Shown here piece by piece: positions 1-9,334 of a DNA stretch of 64,000 nt. The DNA comes from Candidatus Rifleibacteriota bacterium (GTDB taxonomy: Bacteria > Muiribacteriota > Ozemobacteria > Ozemobacterales > Ozemobacteraceae). The stretch lies in contig CAJOND010000010.1 of the NCBI GenBank assembly GCA_905236675.1, forward strand, positions 36,723 through 100,722, read 5' to 3'. Numbering within the stretch: position 1 is the first letter of the stretch; each line of letters opens with the position of its first letter. The notes below the pieces were generated by a model that worked only from the letters and a program-made list of their open reading frames with translations, was not told where the DNA came from and ran no database searches. The position numbers and the translations under genes are program-made.

Positions 1-1065
1 ACTACTTGGACAAAGACAATAGCATTAGTAAGTATGCTATGTATGCTCCTTTCTACAGATGTATTTGCAGGCCCAGGTTCTGGTGCTAAACCCAAAAAGA
101 TGGGTTTCTTCGCCAAAGTTGGCAAAGCAATTAAAAAAGCTTCTCACAAAGCTGCAATGGCAGTAAAGAAAGCTGCTACCAAAACAGCTGAAGCAATTAA
201 GACTGCTGCTAAGAAAACTGGTATGGCTATAAAGACTACCGGTGCTAAGATTGTTAATGCTGGTATGGATACTGGCGTTTGGGCAAAACAGAAACTATTC
301 GGCAAAAAGAACAAAGTATGGGTTTGTGGTCATTATGACAAGAATGGTAAATGGACTAAAGGCCATTGGAGAAAACTCAATGCTGGTAAACCAGGTAGTG
401 GAAATACTGCTAACCAGGGTAATTATTCTGATCAAGGCAGTTACGCTGGCGAAAGCGGCGACCAGGGCGGTTTTGAAAATACTGATTCTGGAATGTCTGG
501 TGATGGTAATTCTTATGAAGAAAGTTCTGATACTCCAGTAGCTGGTGAAGATCCTGTAATTCCAGAAATCCCAGCTGATGACAGTGAACAGTCTGAACAG
601 AGCAATCAGGAAAGCGAACAGGCTGGTCAGTCTGGTGAAGCTGAACAGGGCGAAGCATTCAGCTATGATACTGAAGTTTCTATGAGAACTATGGGTATGT
701 TGATGGATGACATCGTTAAACAGTCTCAGAGCATCAATACCTTCAAGACCAATTCAAATTCTAATATATCTTATTCTGTAGAAGTTCAGGATGATATTAA
801 TACTACTTATGAATCTCGTGAAGATGATGCAAGTCTACTTTCTAGAGTAGTTGTATGGGATATTAGAGTTCATCACGGTGAAGCCGGTCAGTATTATTCA
901 TTCTTCCTCAACAAGATGAAGTCTCTTGATGCTAATGATAAAGCATTAGTTAAAGATGTTGTTTTACAGATTCGTGCTGGTATCGTTCATGAAGCTAACA
1001 ATGCTTCTACTGACGAAGAAAAAGCAGTATTCAACAAGAGACTTTCTGAATTGAAAGGCTACTAA
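1..1065 (+). CDS. Secreted Ala/Lys-rich protein, 5' end outside the window
   Basis: The frame is open back to base 1, and the residues before the first ATG (position 34) continue a hydrophobic stretch ending in STDVFA before GPGSG. This is a signal peptide whose start codon lies upstream of the window, so the gene is 5' partial. The mature protein starts with an Ala/Lys-rich amphipathic region (repeats like KKAATKTAEAIK), then a WVCGHYDKNGKWTKGHWRK segment resembling the aromatic GHW motifs of exported proteins. A Gly/Ser/Gln/Glu-rich low-complexity linker and a helical C-terminal domain follow. It probably acts in the envelope or outside the cell. A strong terminator follows directly. I do not recognise the family and assign no function. 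Confidence 0.75.
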   Translation, partial: TTWTKTIALVSMLCMLLSTDVFAGPGSGAKPKKMGFFAKVGKAIKKASHKAAMAVKKAATKTAEAIKTAAKKTGMAIKTTGAKIVNAGMDTGVWAKQKLFGKKNKVWVCGHYDKNGKWTKGHWRKLNAGKPGSGNTANQGNYSDQGSYAGESGDQGGFENTDSGMSGDGNSYEESSDTPVAGEDPVIPEIPADDSEQSEQSNQESEQAGQSGEAEQGEAFSYDTEVSMRTMGMLMDDIVKQSQSINTFKTNSNSNISYSVEVQDDINTTYESREDDASLLSRVVVWDIRVHHGEAGQYYSFFLNKMKSLDANDKALVKDVVLQIRAGIVHEANNASTDEEKAVFNKRLSELKGY

Positions 1066-1080
1066 TTAGAAGAATCTAGT

Positions 1081-1118
1081 AAAAAAAGACCGCTTAATTT
1101 TAAGTGGTCTTTTTTTTA
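1081..1118 (+). terminator. Rho-independent terminator
   Basis: A GACCGCTTAA arm pairs with TTAAGTGGTC (one G-U pair) and is followed by eight T. It sits 15 bases after the stop of the Ala/Lys-rich protein and separates it from the nucleotidase operon. Confidence 0.9.
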
Positions 1119-1179
1119 TCTAAAAATATCTTGATTTGATTTAAGCTAGGCTCTAATATATTTTGATAGGAGCGAATAA

Positions 1180-2739
1180 ATGAAAGATAAATTAGGGCAA
1201 ATTTTTCTCGGTTTATCAATATGTATATTGATAGGAGTAATCGTTTGGCTGGTTTATCCTAGTCCCTATAGAGCTTGTCATTTGATTTTAACAGGAATGG
1301 GGCGTGGTAGATTATACCCATATGTTGCAAAGTTTAAACCCTATAAGGGGAAGACTATGGGTGGCTTTGCTCTGATGAATTCTGTGGTGAAAGAACAGAT
1401 AGCTTCTTTTACGGAAGTTAATGAGCCATACTGTTTCCTTTCTTTAGGTGCAGAACTCTCTGGAACTGCTGAAGCTTTTTTGACAAAAGGTGAAGCTATT
1501 ACAAAAGCTTTTAATTCTATGAAATTAGATGCTATGCTGGTTGGAAATATAGATTTCTCTTTTGGAAAAGAAAGGTTGGAAGAATTATCAAAGTCTTGTA
1601 AATTCAAATATTTATCCTCAAATATTTTAGATGAGAAAACAAATTTAGTTCCAAAATATTTTACTGATGAACTCATAATAGAAGCTGATAATGATTTGAA
1701 GATAGGTATATTAGGTCTTACTCCCCCAGATACTCCAAATCTAGCAACTAAAGATAGTGTTGCTGGTCTTAAGTTTTTAAAAGCATCAGATATTCTTAAA
1801 CGAAAAATTGATTCTTTAAAAACAAAAGGGGCTGATATTGTAGCTCTGTTAACCCAATATCATAAAGAATATATTACTGCTGAAGAATGGCTTACTATAG
1901 CTTCCGCTTCTCCCGACATATGTATTCTACTTGATTCCGATATAGATGCTCCTATACCTTTTGTTAAAGACGGTGTTATAGTATATACAATTAGTAGTTA
2001 TAATCAGACTAAAGAAATAGATATTTTAAATTTAGAAATTACTAAAGCGAGACCTGTTGAAATTGTTGGTCTTTCTTCAAAAAGAATAGCAGTTAATTTA
2101 GCTGAATATCCTGAAGATCCTGAAATCGCATCTATTTTGGATAAATCAACCGCAAATATGAGGGCTTTTAGAGATAAAATCATTGGTAAATTTGCTAAAG
2201 ACTATGCAAAATCATATTATTACGAGTGTCCATTTGGGGATTATATCACCGATGTTATGATCAAGGAAACCGGGGCTGACATAGCTATGCAAAATTCTGG
2301 CAGTATACAGAGCAATGTTAGCGAAGGACAATTCACTAATGGTGATTTGTTCCGTATTATGCCCTTTGCCAATAAGGTAGTTACTATGGATTTAAAAGGT
2401 TCTGATATAATGGAACTTTTAACTATTTCTGCTAGTAGAAAAAGAGGCATTTTGCAAGTATCTGGTTTAGAATATTCATATTCCTACAAAAGTAAAAATA
2501 ATTATCAGTTAAAATACGTAAAAATCAATAATCAAGATATAATCAGCGATAAGAAATACAAAGTTGTAACTAATAGCTTTTTGGCAGAAGGTGGAGATAA
2601 TTATACTCCATTTACAAGAGGTGAAAATGTAGAATTCGGTCGTTCCCAACGTGATCTTGTTCGTGAAGCTATAGCTTCACAGAGTATGATTTCGCCAATT
2701 GAACTACAAACTTATAATCGTATAATAGTAGAAGAGTGA
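1180..2739 (+). CDS. Membrane-anchored 5'-nucleotidase-like protein, metal site degenerate
   Basis: The protein has 519 residues. Residues 7-27 form an uncleaved-looking membrane anchor. The rest follows the UshA/5'-nucleotidase plan: an N-terminal metallophosphoesterase-like half and a C-terminal nucleotidase domain with NSGSIQSNVSEG, the LFRIMPFANKVV stretch and LAEGGDNYTPF. The metal-binding motifs of the first half are changed. The family GNHE motif reads GNID, the usual DxH near the start reads GMGRG, and the GD and GHSH motifs are not present. The fold is therefore recognisable, but catalysis by the usual two-metal mechanism is doubtful. AGGAG lies 7 bases before the ATG. It is first of a five-gene operon with very short gaps; the HD-GYP gene follows at once. 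Confidence 0.75.
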   Translation: MKDKLGQIFLGLSICILIGVIVWLVYPSPYRACHLILTGMGRGRLYPYVAKFKPYKGKTMGGFALMNSVVKEQIASFTEVNEPYCFLSLGAELSGTAEAFLTKGEAITKAFNSMKLDAMLVGNIDFSFGKERLEELSKSCKFKYLSSNILDEKTNLVPKYFTDELIIEADNDLKIGILGLTPPDTPNLATKDSVAGLKFLKASDILKRKIDSLKTKGADIVALLTQYHKEYITAEEWLTIASASPDICILLDSDIDAPIPFVKDGVIVYTISSYNQTKEIDILNLEITKARPVEIVGLSSKRIAVNLAEYPEDPEIASILDKSTANMRAFRDKIIGKFAKDYAKSYYYECPFGDYITDVMIKETGADIAMQNSGSIQSNVSEGQFTNGDLFRIMPFANKVVTMDLKGSDIMELLTISASRKRGILQVSGLEYSYSYKSKNNYQLKYVKINNQDIISDKKYKVVTNSFLAEGGDNYTPFTRGENVEFGRSQRDLVREAIASQSMISPIELQTYNRIIVEE

Positions 2740-2775
2740 TTGTCTTATTGCTATTTTAATGGTAAAATAAAAACT

Positions 2776-4362
2776 ATGTTTAATATAGACTGGTTAAAGA
2801 TTAAAACATCAACTCCTAGTGCCGAGTCTCTTCTTCAAGAAAATGAAACTCTAAAAAAGCAGCTCAAGGAATTATTGACTCTTGATGAAACTGGGTTCTT
2901 CGTTGAGTTGGATTCACTATTAAAGGCCATTTTAAAAAAGGCTATTATTTTATGTAAAGCTGAGTCTTCTTTTATTGCTTTAACAGGTAAAGATCCTTCT
3001 GATTTAAATGTTCGTATTTCTAATCTTATTTTAGAAGAAAAAATGGAAAAAATCAGGGAGGGTTTCAAAAAAGAATATTCTCGTTGGACTGAAACAGAGA
3101 ATGAAATTATTACTATAGATGATTTTATACTCTTGCCACTGGTTAGAAGACATAAAATTATTGGAGTTATAGGGTTAAAATTAAATTCAGACGCTCCAGA
3201 TAACATTTGTGAAATATTGCCTATTATGGCCAAAAAGGCGTCAGGATCATTAGAAAGTGCAATTCTTTATGAAAGAATGTTTAAACGTTTGCTTGTTCTT
3301 TCTAATGTATTTATTCTTGGTCGAGAAATAGTATCTAACATTGATTTGTCTACTCTAGTAGATAAGTTTTTGAAGATTGCGATTGGTGGAACAGATTGCC
3401 AGATCGCTATAATATATTTGTTCAGAGAAAAATATAATTTTCCTTATTTTATCAGATTAACATCTACTTTTCAGAAAGAACTTCATTTCAGTTCTGAATC
3501 AAATGGTGGGTATACAGAATTAATAAAATTGGTAAGAAAAGATGATCAGGTTAGAACTATATATTCTTTTGATGATTCTGAGTTTAAGGAAAGTGAAACT
3601 CATAAAATAGTCGATATAACCATAAAAGATTCAATTATTGTTCCTTTAAAACCTAGAGATACATTATTGGGAGTAATCCAGCTTTGCAATAAACAGGGTG
3701 GATCTTCTTTTACCTTTGAAGATTTAGATCTTCTTAAAATTTTGGGTAGCCAAATTGCTTTTGTAATACAGAATGCAGAGCTATTCTCCAATCTTGAAAA
3801 AGCTTATTTAGATACTTTGTCGGCTTTGACGAATGCAATTGATGCAAAAGACCGTTATACCAGAGGACACTCTGATAGGGTTACAGATCTTTCTGTAAGG
3901 CTTGCAACAGAAGTTGGTGTAAATAAGGACGAAATAGAAAAAATCCGCTTGGGCGGTATGCTTCATGATATAGGTAAAATTGGTATTCCTGAGCTTATTC
4001 TGAATAAACCAGGGCGTTTAGATGACCAAGAATATGAAATAATTAAATCTCATCCTGTGTTGGGTGTCAGTATTCTTGGAAATGTTGAATTTTTACAAAA
4101 AGTAGTTCCTATTATTCGTCATCATCACGAAAGATTTGATGGTAAGGGCTATCCTGACCGGTTAAAAGGAGAGGAAATACCATACTTAGCTCGTATTGTT
4201 AGTATCGTTGACACTTATGATGCAATGACAACAAATCGTCCTTACAGAAAAGCTTTAACAAGGGAAGAATCTTTAAAAGAAATCGAAAGATGCAAAGAAA
4301 GTCAGTTTGATCCAGAGCTGGCAGATGCTTTTATAAAAATGGCACGTAGAGATGGTCTTTAA
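2776..4362 (+). CDS. GAF/HD-GYP cyclic di-GMP phosphodiesterase
   Basis: Two GAF-like regions (roughly residues 35-160 and 170-335) precede a complete HD-GYP domain. The key motifs are visible: GGMLHDIGKIGIPE (metal-binding HD), HPVLG, and HHHERFDGKGYPDRL (the GYP signature), then VDTYDAMTTNRPYRKAL. HD-GYP proteins hydrolyse c-di-GMP to pGpG or GMP in the cytoplasm, and the GAF domains are likely the signal input. The frame can also start at a TTG at 2740, directly after the previous stop and behind GAAGAG. I prefer ATG 2776 because the extra 12 residues look non-conserved, but this is not certain. Six bases separate it from the sensor gene downstream, so the two probably share a signal pathway. 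Confidence 0.9.
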   Translation: MFNIDWLKIKTSTPSAESLLQENETLKKQLKELLTLDETGFFVELDSLLKAILKKAIILCKAESSFIALTGKDPSDLNVRISNLILEEKMEKIREGFKKEYSRWTETENEIITIDDFILLPLVRRHKIIGVIGLKLNSDAPDNICEILPIMAKKASGSLESAILYERMFKRLLVLSNVFILGREIVSNIDLSTLVDKFLKIAIGGTDCQIAIIYLFREKYNFPYFIRLTSTFQKELHFSSESNGGYTELIKLVRKDDQVRTIYSFDDSEFKESETHKIVDITIKDSIIVPLKPRDTLLGVIQLCNKQGGSSFTFEDLDLLKILGSQIAFVIQNAELFSNLEKAYLDTLSALTNAIDAKDRYTRGHSDRVTDLSVRLATEVGVNKDEIEKIRLGGMLHDIGKIGIPELILNKPGRLDDQEYEIIKSHPVLGVSILGNVEFLQKVVPIIRHHHERFDGKGYPDRLKGEEIPYLARIVSIVDTYDAMTTNRPYRKALTREESLKEIERCKESQFDPELADAFIKMARRDGL

Positions 4363-4367
4363 AAACC

Positions 4368-6248
4368 ATGGTAGCAATACAAAAATCTGATTTGATAGAT
4401 AGAACATTAGCTATTATTTTTCTGGTTATTTTTATTATTTTCACTATTTTTTTTACTACTTCAGAACTAAAAGAAACAGAAAATAGCTTCAATAAACAAA
4501 GGATTCAATTAACCAAGCAAGTAGCTCACGAGATTTCTGCTTTAATAGAAAAACGTATTGATATAAGCTCAAAGCTATCTAATCTGACTGCCGAAAATTC
4601 GGTAGCTTATGCTGTAGTTCATTTAAATGACGGGTCTTTATTAGCCAGGTCTGAGGGTTATGGGCTACCATTAGGAGTTTTTGAAATTGCTGAATCTAAT
4701 GCTCTTAAAACTGATTTTTTGATTCTTACTGAATTTAAAGATACTTCAGATAGAGTTTCTTTTGTTGAGGCAGCTCTACCAATTTTTACCAACGAAAAAA
4801 AGAAATATGTTCTTCGTTTAGGTTTTTTTAAAATAAATGAAAATAATCAGATTTCATATATAAAACTTAGAAATGTTCTAGTTTTTTCTTTAATTTTTGT
4901 TTTTCTTGTTTCTTTAAGAGCTATTAATAGATTCAACATAAATAATATAAAATTTGTCTTATTATCATCTATGACCTTATGTATGTTAATTCTATTTTTT
5001 ACCTCTTCTTATGTTATAAGGGAATGGTATCGTGGAACTTATCAAGATAATTTGATCTCTGGTAAATGTACAGATTTATCTAAAATGCTAATTCCAGCAG
5101 CAACTAAACTAATAGAAAGCAATTCAGATTCTGATTTTAAGGAATATGTTAAAATTTTGTCAGAAGACAGTAATTTTGAAATGATTTCTGTTATAAAAGA
5201 TGATAAATATGTTTATCACACAGATTCATCTCAAATTGGACAACATGCTCTGAATAATTATTATATAAAATCTCTTAATACTGATAAATCTACTGTTTAC
5301 CCGTATGACAAATCAGGAAACTATATAGCTTTTATTCCAGTTATGAAGGGGAGCAGTCGAATCGGGACTCTCTGCGGTGTATGGAAAAACATTGATAAGT
5401 CTAACTGTATTTCTTTCCTAAGAGATAGACTGACTCTGATTTTTATTTTTGTATTTTTACTCTTATACTGGTTTATTTACATGTTTGTCAGTAAAATTCC
5501 GAATAATGATTCAAACATGTTTTCTTATAAAATAAGCTTAACTGCTGATAATGAAGATAAAGAAAAGATAAATAATCAGAGCATTTCTTCTGCTGTTTCC
5601 TTTTTTGCATACTTTAGCGGAATAGATGAAGCTATGTTAAAATCAGATGAGAAACAGATAAAAGACTCTATAGATAAGTGTTTTAAGTTGACAAAAGATT
5701 TGCTTAAAGATGATTCAGCTTGCGTTGACTTAAGAGAAAACGGTATTTACGTTTTATTTAAAAATGAGTTAGAGCAGAAATCTATTATTGAAGCAGTAAA
5801 TTTTGCTTTTCTTTTTTTAAATAAAGTTTCAGAATTAAATATTCTTTCATTTAGTCCAAAAATAACTTTAAACATCAGTAAAATGCTTCCTTTAAATGAA
5901 AAAGAAGGGCAAAACTCAAAGTTTATAGGGAATAGTCTTCTGGATTATAAAGCTATTGCAAAAATACAATCTAAAGGTGATATAATTGTTAGTAGTGAAT
6001 TATACGTATTTTTAAAAGATTTTTATAATCTTGAAACCCTTGATATTCTTTCTGTTGTAAGTGGAAAGTATACTGTTCATGTTTTGAATGGGCCAAAAGA
6101 AGCAAAAGAATTGTTAAATCTTTATGAATCTTCTTCTGATTGGAATAAAATTATGCTATTGCTTATGCTGAAAGACAATGAAAATGTTGATTCACAAAAA
6201 TTAGAAGAACTGATAAAAAATAGCAATTTAACTATTAAAGATTTATAA
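4368..6248 (+). CDS. Membrane sensor protein with degenerate class III cyclase-like domain
   Basis: The protein has 626 residues. Membrane segments are seen near residues 11-30, 165-185, 192-215 and 345-368. They enclose two extracytoplasmic regions, the second resembling a Cache/PAS-like sensor (FEMISVIKDDKYVYHT...YIAFIPVMKGSSRIGTLCG). The cytoplasmic end (about 390-600) has the layout of an adenylate/guanylate cyclase fold: a VSFFAYFSG strand, an IYVLFKNE hairpin region, then FIGNSLLDYKAIAKIQ and DIIVSSELY. The two metal-binding Asp are absent, so it is probably a non-catalytic signalling domain. ATG 4368 has no clear ribosome site, so translation may be coupled to the HD-GYP gene 5 bases upstream. 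The cyclase assignment is an inference from pattern, not a firm family match. Confidence 0.6.
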   Translation: MVAIQKSDLIDRTLAIIFLVIFIIFTIFFTTSELKETENSFNKQRIQLTKQVAHEISALIEKRIDISSKLSNLTAENSVAYAVVHLNDGSLLARSEGYGLPLGVFEIAESNALKTDFLILTEFKDTSDRVSFVEAALPIFTNEKKKYVLRLGFFKINENNQISYIKLRNVLVFSLIFVFLVSLRAINRFNINNIKFVLLSSMTLCMLILFFTSSYVIREWYRGTYQDNLISGKCTDLSKMLIPAATKLIESNSDSDFKEYVKILSEDSNFEMISVIKDDKYVYHTDSSQIGQHALNNYYIKSLNTDKSTVYPYDKSGNYIAFIPVMKGSSRIGTLCGVWKNIDKSNCISFLRDRLTLIFIFVFLLLYWFIYMFVSKIPNNDSNMFSYKISLTADNEDKEKINNQSISSAVSFFAYFSGIDEAMLKSDEKQIKDSIDKCFKLTKDLLKDDSACVDLRENGIYVLFKNELEQKSIIEAVNFAFLFLNKVSELNILSFSPKITLNISKMLPLNEKEGQNSKFIGNSLLDYKAIAKIQSKGDIIVSSELYVFLKDFYNLETLDILSVVSGKYTVHVLNGPKEAKELLNLYESSSDWNKIMLLLMLKDNENVDSQKLEELIKNSNLTIKDL

Positions 6249-6278
6249 TATAATTAGAACATACAAGGAGCTAATACA

Positions 6279-7574
6279 ATGGATTATAATAGCGTTGAAT
6301 TTCAAAGAGCCTATGAACAAGGGAACGAATGTCTTAAAAATAAGGATTATGAAAAGGCAAGAGGTTATTTCGAAGAAGCTATAAAAATTAAGCCAAATGA
6401 TGTTTATTCTATAAATAAGCTTGCAATGGTTCTAAAGGAATTAGGTGATTTTGAATCTGCCAAGAATCTTTTAGATGGCTCTATTGGGGTTCAAAAGGAA
6501 GATCTTTATACTAATTATTTACTTGGAAATACTTATCTTGAAGCTGGTGATGTTGATAAAGCTATAGAAACTTTGGAATATACTGTTAGTCTTAATCCCA
6601 AAGATAAATATGCTAGAAATTCATTAGCTTTAGCATATAGAACAAAAGGCGACTATGATAAGTGTTTGAAGATGCTTAAACAAACGGCTATTTCAGATCC
6701 TGATGATTTGTATAACAAACTAAGTTTAGCTACAGTTTTGTTTGAAAATGATGAAATAGATGAATCTAAAAAGCTTTGTAATGAAATTATAAGAAAGCAA
6801 AACAACAATACTCAGGCTTACGTGTTATTAGGAAGAATAATGTTAGATGAAGCCGACTACCAAAGAGCGTTGAAGACTTTTAATCAGGTTCTGGCAATTG
6901 ATAATAATAATTCAGACGCTCATTACTATATTGGTCGTATTTGCTTAGAAACTTCTACAGAAGAAGAAGCTAGAGAACATTTTAATTTGGCTTTAACTAC
7001 CGCTGAAGATAAATCTTCAATTTTGAAAAATCTTGGCGTTATTTATTACGAAAAAGGTGATTTGGTTAAAGCAGAAGAACATTTTACTCTTGCTCTAAAT
7101 CTTGACGAAGATGATGGCTATACACTTAGTCAGTATGGAAAATTACTTATAGATTTAAAACGACCGGAAGAAGCTGTTAAACAGCTAAAAAAGGCTATTA
7201 AGGTTTTGCCGGATTACTCATTTGCATATTACAATCTTGCAAAAGCTTATAAAGAATTGCGTGATTTTCCAAATGCTATTTATAACCTAATGTTTTCGTT
7301 GAATTACGAACCAGATGATATTTATGCAGTTAACGTATTAGGTAGAATGTTTCTTGAAGTTGGTTTAAACGATAGAGCTTTGAGAACTTTTAACGAAATA
7401 CTTGAATCTGACAAGAATGAAAAATTTGCTTACCTGGGTAAGGCGGAAGCCTTATATGCTCTTGGTAGAGATGATGAAGCAAACAATGTCATCACAAATT
7501 TGAGAAACATTTCTAAAAATGACAGAGTGGTTTTAGATAAAATTGCAGATTTACAAGATAAATACTGTAAATAA
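6279..7574 (+). CDS. TPR-repeat protein
   Basis: The 431 residues are almost wholly tetratricopeptide repeats (about twelve), with the usual W/L/G/Y/A/P pattern such as AYEQGNECLKNKDYEKARGY and YYEKGDLVKAEEHFTLALNL. There is no signal peptide or membrane segment, so it is cytoplasmic. TPR arrays bind protein partners, and the partner is unknown. A good ribosome site (AAGGAG) lies 8 bases before the ATG. It is the fourth gene of the operon with the HD-GYP protein and the sensor, 30 bases after the latter, and may be their scaffold (inference). Confidence 0.85.
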   Translation: MDYNSVEFQRAYEQGNECLKNKDYEKARGYFEEAIKIKPNDVYSINKLAMVLKELGDFESAKNLLDGSIGVQKEDLYTNYLLGNTYLEAGDVDKAIETLEYTVSLNPKDKYARNSLALAYRTKGDYDKCLKMLKQTAISDPDDLYNKLSLATVLFENDEIDESKKLCNEIIRKQNNNTQAYVLLGRIMLDEADYQRALKTFNQVLAIDNNNSDAHYYIGRICLETSTEEEAREHFNLALTTAEDKSSILKNLGVIYYEKGDLVKAEEHFTLALNLDEDDGYTLSQYGKLLIDLKRPEEAVKQLKKAIKVLPDYSFAYYNLAKAYKELRDFPNAIYNLMFSLNYEPDDIYAVNVLGRMFLEVGLNDRALRTFNEILESDKNEKFAYLGKAEALYALGRDDEANNVITNLRNISKNDRVVLDKIADLQDKYCK

Positions 7575-7618
7575 AGATTGATTAGTATTTCTACGCTTAA
7601 ATTTAAGGAAATAATATA

Positions 7619-8521
7619 ATGTTAAAACGTTTTAATATTTCAGTCCCTTCTGAATTTGAAGAACCATTATTAGGTTTGGCAGATTTTTATGGAGTTAGTG
7701 CATTTTCTAATCCTCTGATTCGTGATGAGGGAATGGGTGAAACGGATTTTGTTTATACCGGTCAGACTGTTGTAAGTTTTATTGTTTCTACTATTGAACA
7801 AGATTCCGAAGAAATAGAAAAGGGAATTATAAAATGGTTAGATGATTTTAGTCTCCCTAAAAATTCTCTTTCTTGCGAAGAATACAGCGAAAACCAGGAT
7901 TGGATGGCTAATTTTAAACAGTATTTTAAACCTATTCAAATAGGTGATGAAATAGTTATAAGACCACCATGGGAAGAACCTTTACCTTGCGAAGATAAGG
8001 CTACTACTATCTTAATAGACCCAGGAATGGCTTTTGGAACAGGCACTCACGAAACAACCAGACTTTGTTTAAGTTTTCTTTCTAAGATGGATGTTAAAAA
8101 TCAGCAATTTTTAGATTTGGGTGCAGGTAGTGGAATTCTTTCTTTTTATTTGATGAAAAAAGGTGCGAAAAGTGGGGTTGCTATAGAGATTGAAGGAGCG
8201 GCAGTAGAAAATATGAAAAAAAATGCTGCTTTAAATAATATTCCAAAAGAATTAGAAATGATTTGTGCAGACCTTGGAAAATATAAACCTATTAGCCAAG
8301 TTGATGGAATAGTGGCTAATATAACTTCGCCTGTAATTCTAGAATATCTGCCTTATTTTTCGCCTTGGGTTAAAAAAGGTGGATGGGGTGTTTTTTCTGG
8401 AGTTAATTCTGCTAATGCTGAATTGGTTAAAAAAGCTTTTGCTCAGAATGGCTGGTCAAGTCTTCAAGAAAAAACAGATGGAGATTGGCACGGTTTCTTA
8501 GAAAAGCGAACTGAAAACTGA
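7619..8521 (+). CDS. prmA: Ribosomal protein L11 methyltransferase
   Basis: PrmA trimethylates lysines and the N-terminus of ribosomal protein L11 using S-adenosylmethionine. The 300-residue protein has the family's N-terminal ferredoxin-like region, the PrmA signature DPGMAFGTGTHETTRLCL near residue 138, the SAM loop FLDLGAGSGILSFYL, and the substrate-side motif VANITSPVI in place of the usual VANIL. Length is normal. AAGGAA lies 8 bases before the ATG. It closes the five-gene operon and is followed by a strong hairpin terminator. Confidence 0.95.
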   Translation: MLKRFNISVPSEFEEPLLGLADFYGVSAFSNPLIRDEGMGETDFVYTGQTVVSFIVSTIEQDSEEIEKGIIKWLDDFSLPKNSLSCEEYSENQDWMANFKQYFKPIQIGDEIVIRPPWEEPLPCEDKATTILIDPGMAFGTGTHETTRLCLSFLSKMDVKNQQFLDLGAGSGILSFYLMKKGAKSGVAIEIEGAAVENMKKNAALNNIPKELEMICADLGKYKPISQVDGIVANITSPVILEYLPYFSPWVKKGGWGVFSGVNSANAELVKKAFAQNGWSSLQEKTDGDWHGFLEKRTEN

Positions 8522-8547
8522 AAATCAAAAGCAGTAATTGAGAGTTT

Positions 8548-8598
8548 AAAAAGCTGTCGTTGCAATGTTTATTAGAAATTGCCTCGACAGCTTTTTTA
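8548..8598. terminator. Bidirectional terminator between prmA and ruvA
   Basis: AGCTGTCG pairs with CGACAGCT, and an inner GCAAT pairs with ATTGC. T runs lie on both sides (TTTTTT on +, TTTTT on -). It lies between two convergent genes, so it can end transcription from both. Confidence 0.85.
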
Positions 8599-8632
8599 TT
8601 ACTTTTGTAGAGTTTAACAAAAGCTTTTAAAA

Positions 8633-9244
8633 TTAATTCAAGCTTTGAAGTATCTGGCTGATTACTTCTTCTATGCTGGCATCTGCAGAAATAACAGGAG
8701 CAGTCCTCTTTATGCTTTGAGATATTTCTTTAGGAGAATAACCAAGGTTTTCTAGGGCTTCTCTAACATCAGCTTCAAATGGAATATTATTCTTTTCTTC
8801 AGTGCTTTCTGATATAGTCGCATTTGAACCTATTCCAAGTTTAGCTATTTTTTCTTTTAATTCTATAACAAGTCTCGATGCTAATTTAGGGCCAACACCC
8901 TTTAAAGAAGTAAGTCTTGCGACATCTTCTGATAAAATCATTGTCGCAAAAGCTTCTGGTTCTACTGCTGACATTATATTAATTGCCATTTTAGGACCTA
9001 CTTTGTTTACACCAACTAGAATCTTGAATATTTCTCTTTCATCTTCAGTATAAAATCCAAATAACAGTGGGCTGTCCTCTTGTCTCCAATGTAGATAGGT
9101 TAAAAGAGTTACTTCTTTCCCTTTTTCTGGAAGGTTTTTACTTGTTGAAAGAGGAACTAGAAGTTCTATTCCAATTCCGTGATTATTTACAACTACTCTT
9201 AATGGTTCTTTGGTAAATAAGGTTCCGCTAACAAAGTCTATCAT
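8633..9244 (-). CDS. ruvA: Holliday junction branch migration protein RuvA
   Basis: RuvA binds four-way DNA junctions and loads the RuvB motor. The 203-residue protein shows all three domains. The N-terminal OB fold begins MIDFVSGTLF and includes THLHW-type YLHWRQED and LLFGFYTEDER. Two helix-hairpin-helix motifs follow (LVGVNKVGPKMAINIM and LTSLKGVGPKLASRLVIELK). After a linker comes the C-terminal RuvB-binding UBA-like domain (REALENLGYSPKEISQSI). GGTGA lies before the start. ruvB and ruvC are not in the window. A terminator lies between it and yebC, so ruvA probably has its own promoter. Confidence 0.97.
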   Translation of the reverse strand: MIDFVSGTLFTKEPLRVVVNNHGIGIELLVPLSTSKNLPEKGKEVTLLTYLHWRQEDSPLLFGFYTEDEREIFKILVGVNKVGPKMAINIMSAVEPEAFATMILSEDVARLTSLKGVGPKLASRLVIELKEKIAKLGIGSNATISESTEEKNNIPFEADVREALENLGYSPKEISQSIKRTAPVISADASIEEVISQILQSLN

Positions 9245-9276
9245 TTTATTTCACCAGTTATTATTAATATCACAAA

Positions 9277-9309
9277 TAAAAAAACGGCTCTTTAAAAGAA
9301 CCGTTTTTT
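9277..9309 (-). terminator. Terminator after yebC
   Basis: An ACGG-TCTT arm pairs with AAGA-CCGT, with one mismatch. An A run lies on the left and a T run on the right, so on the minus strand the hairpin is followed by seven T. It lies between yebC and ruvA. Confidence 0.75.
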
Positions 9310-9334
9310 GTTTGCAATAAGTTAACCCAAATAA

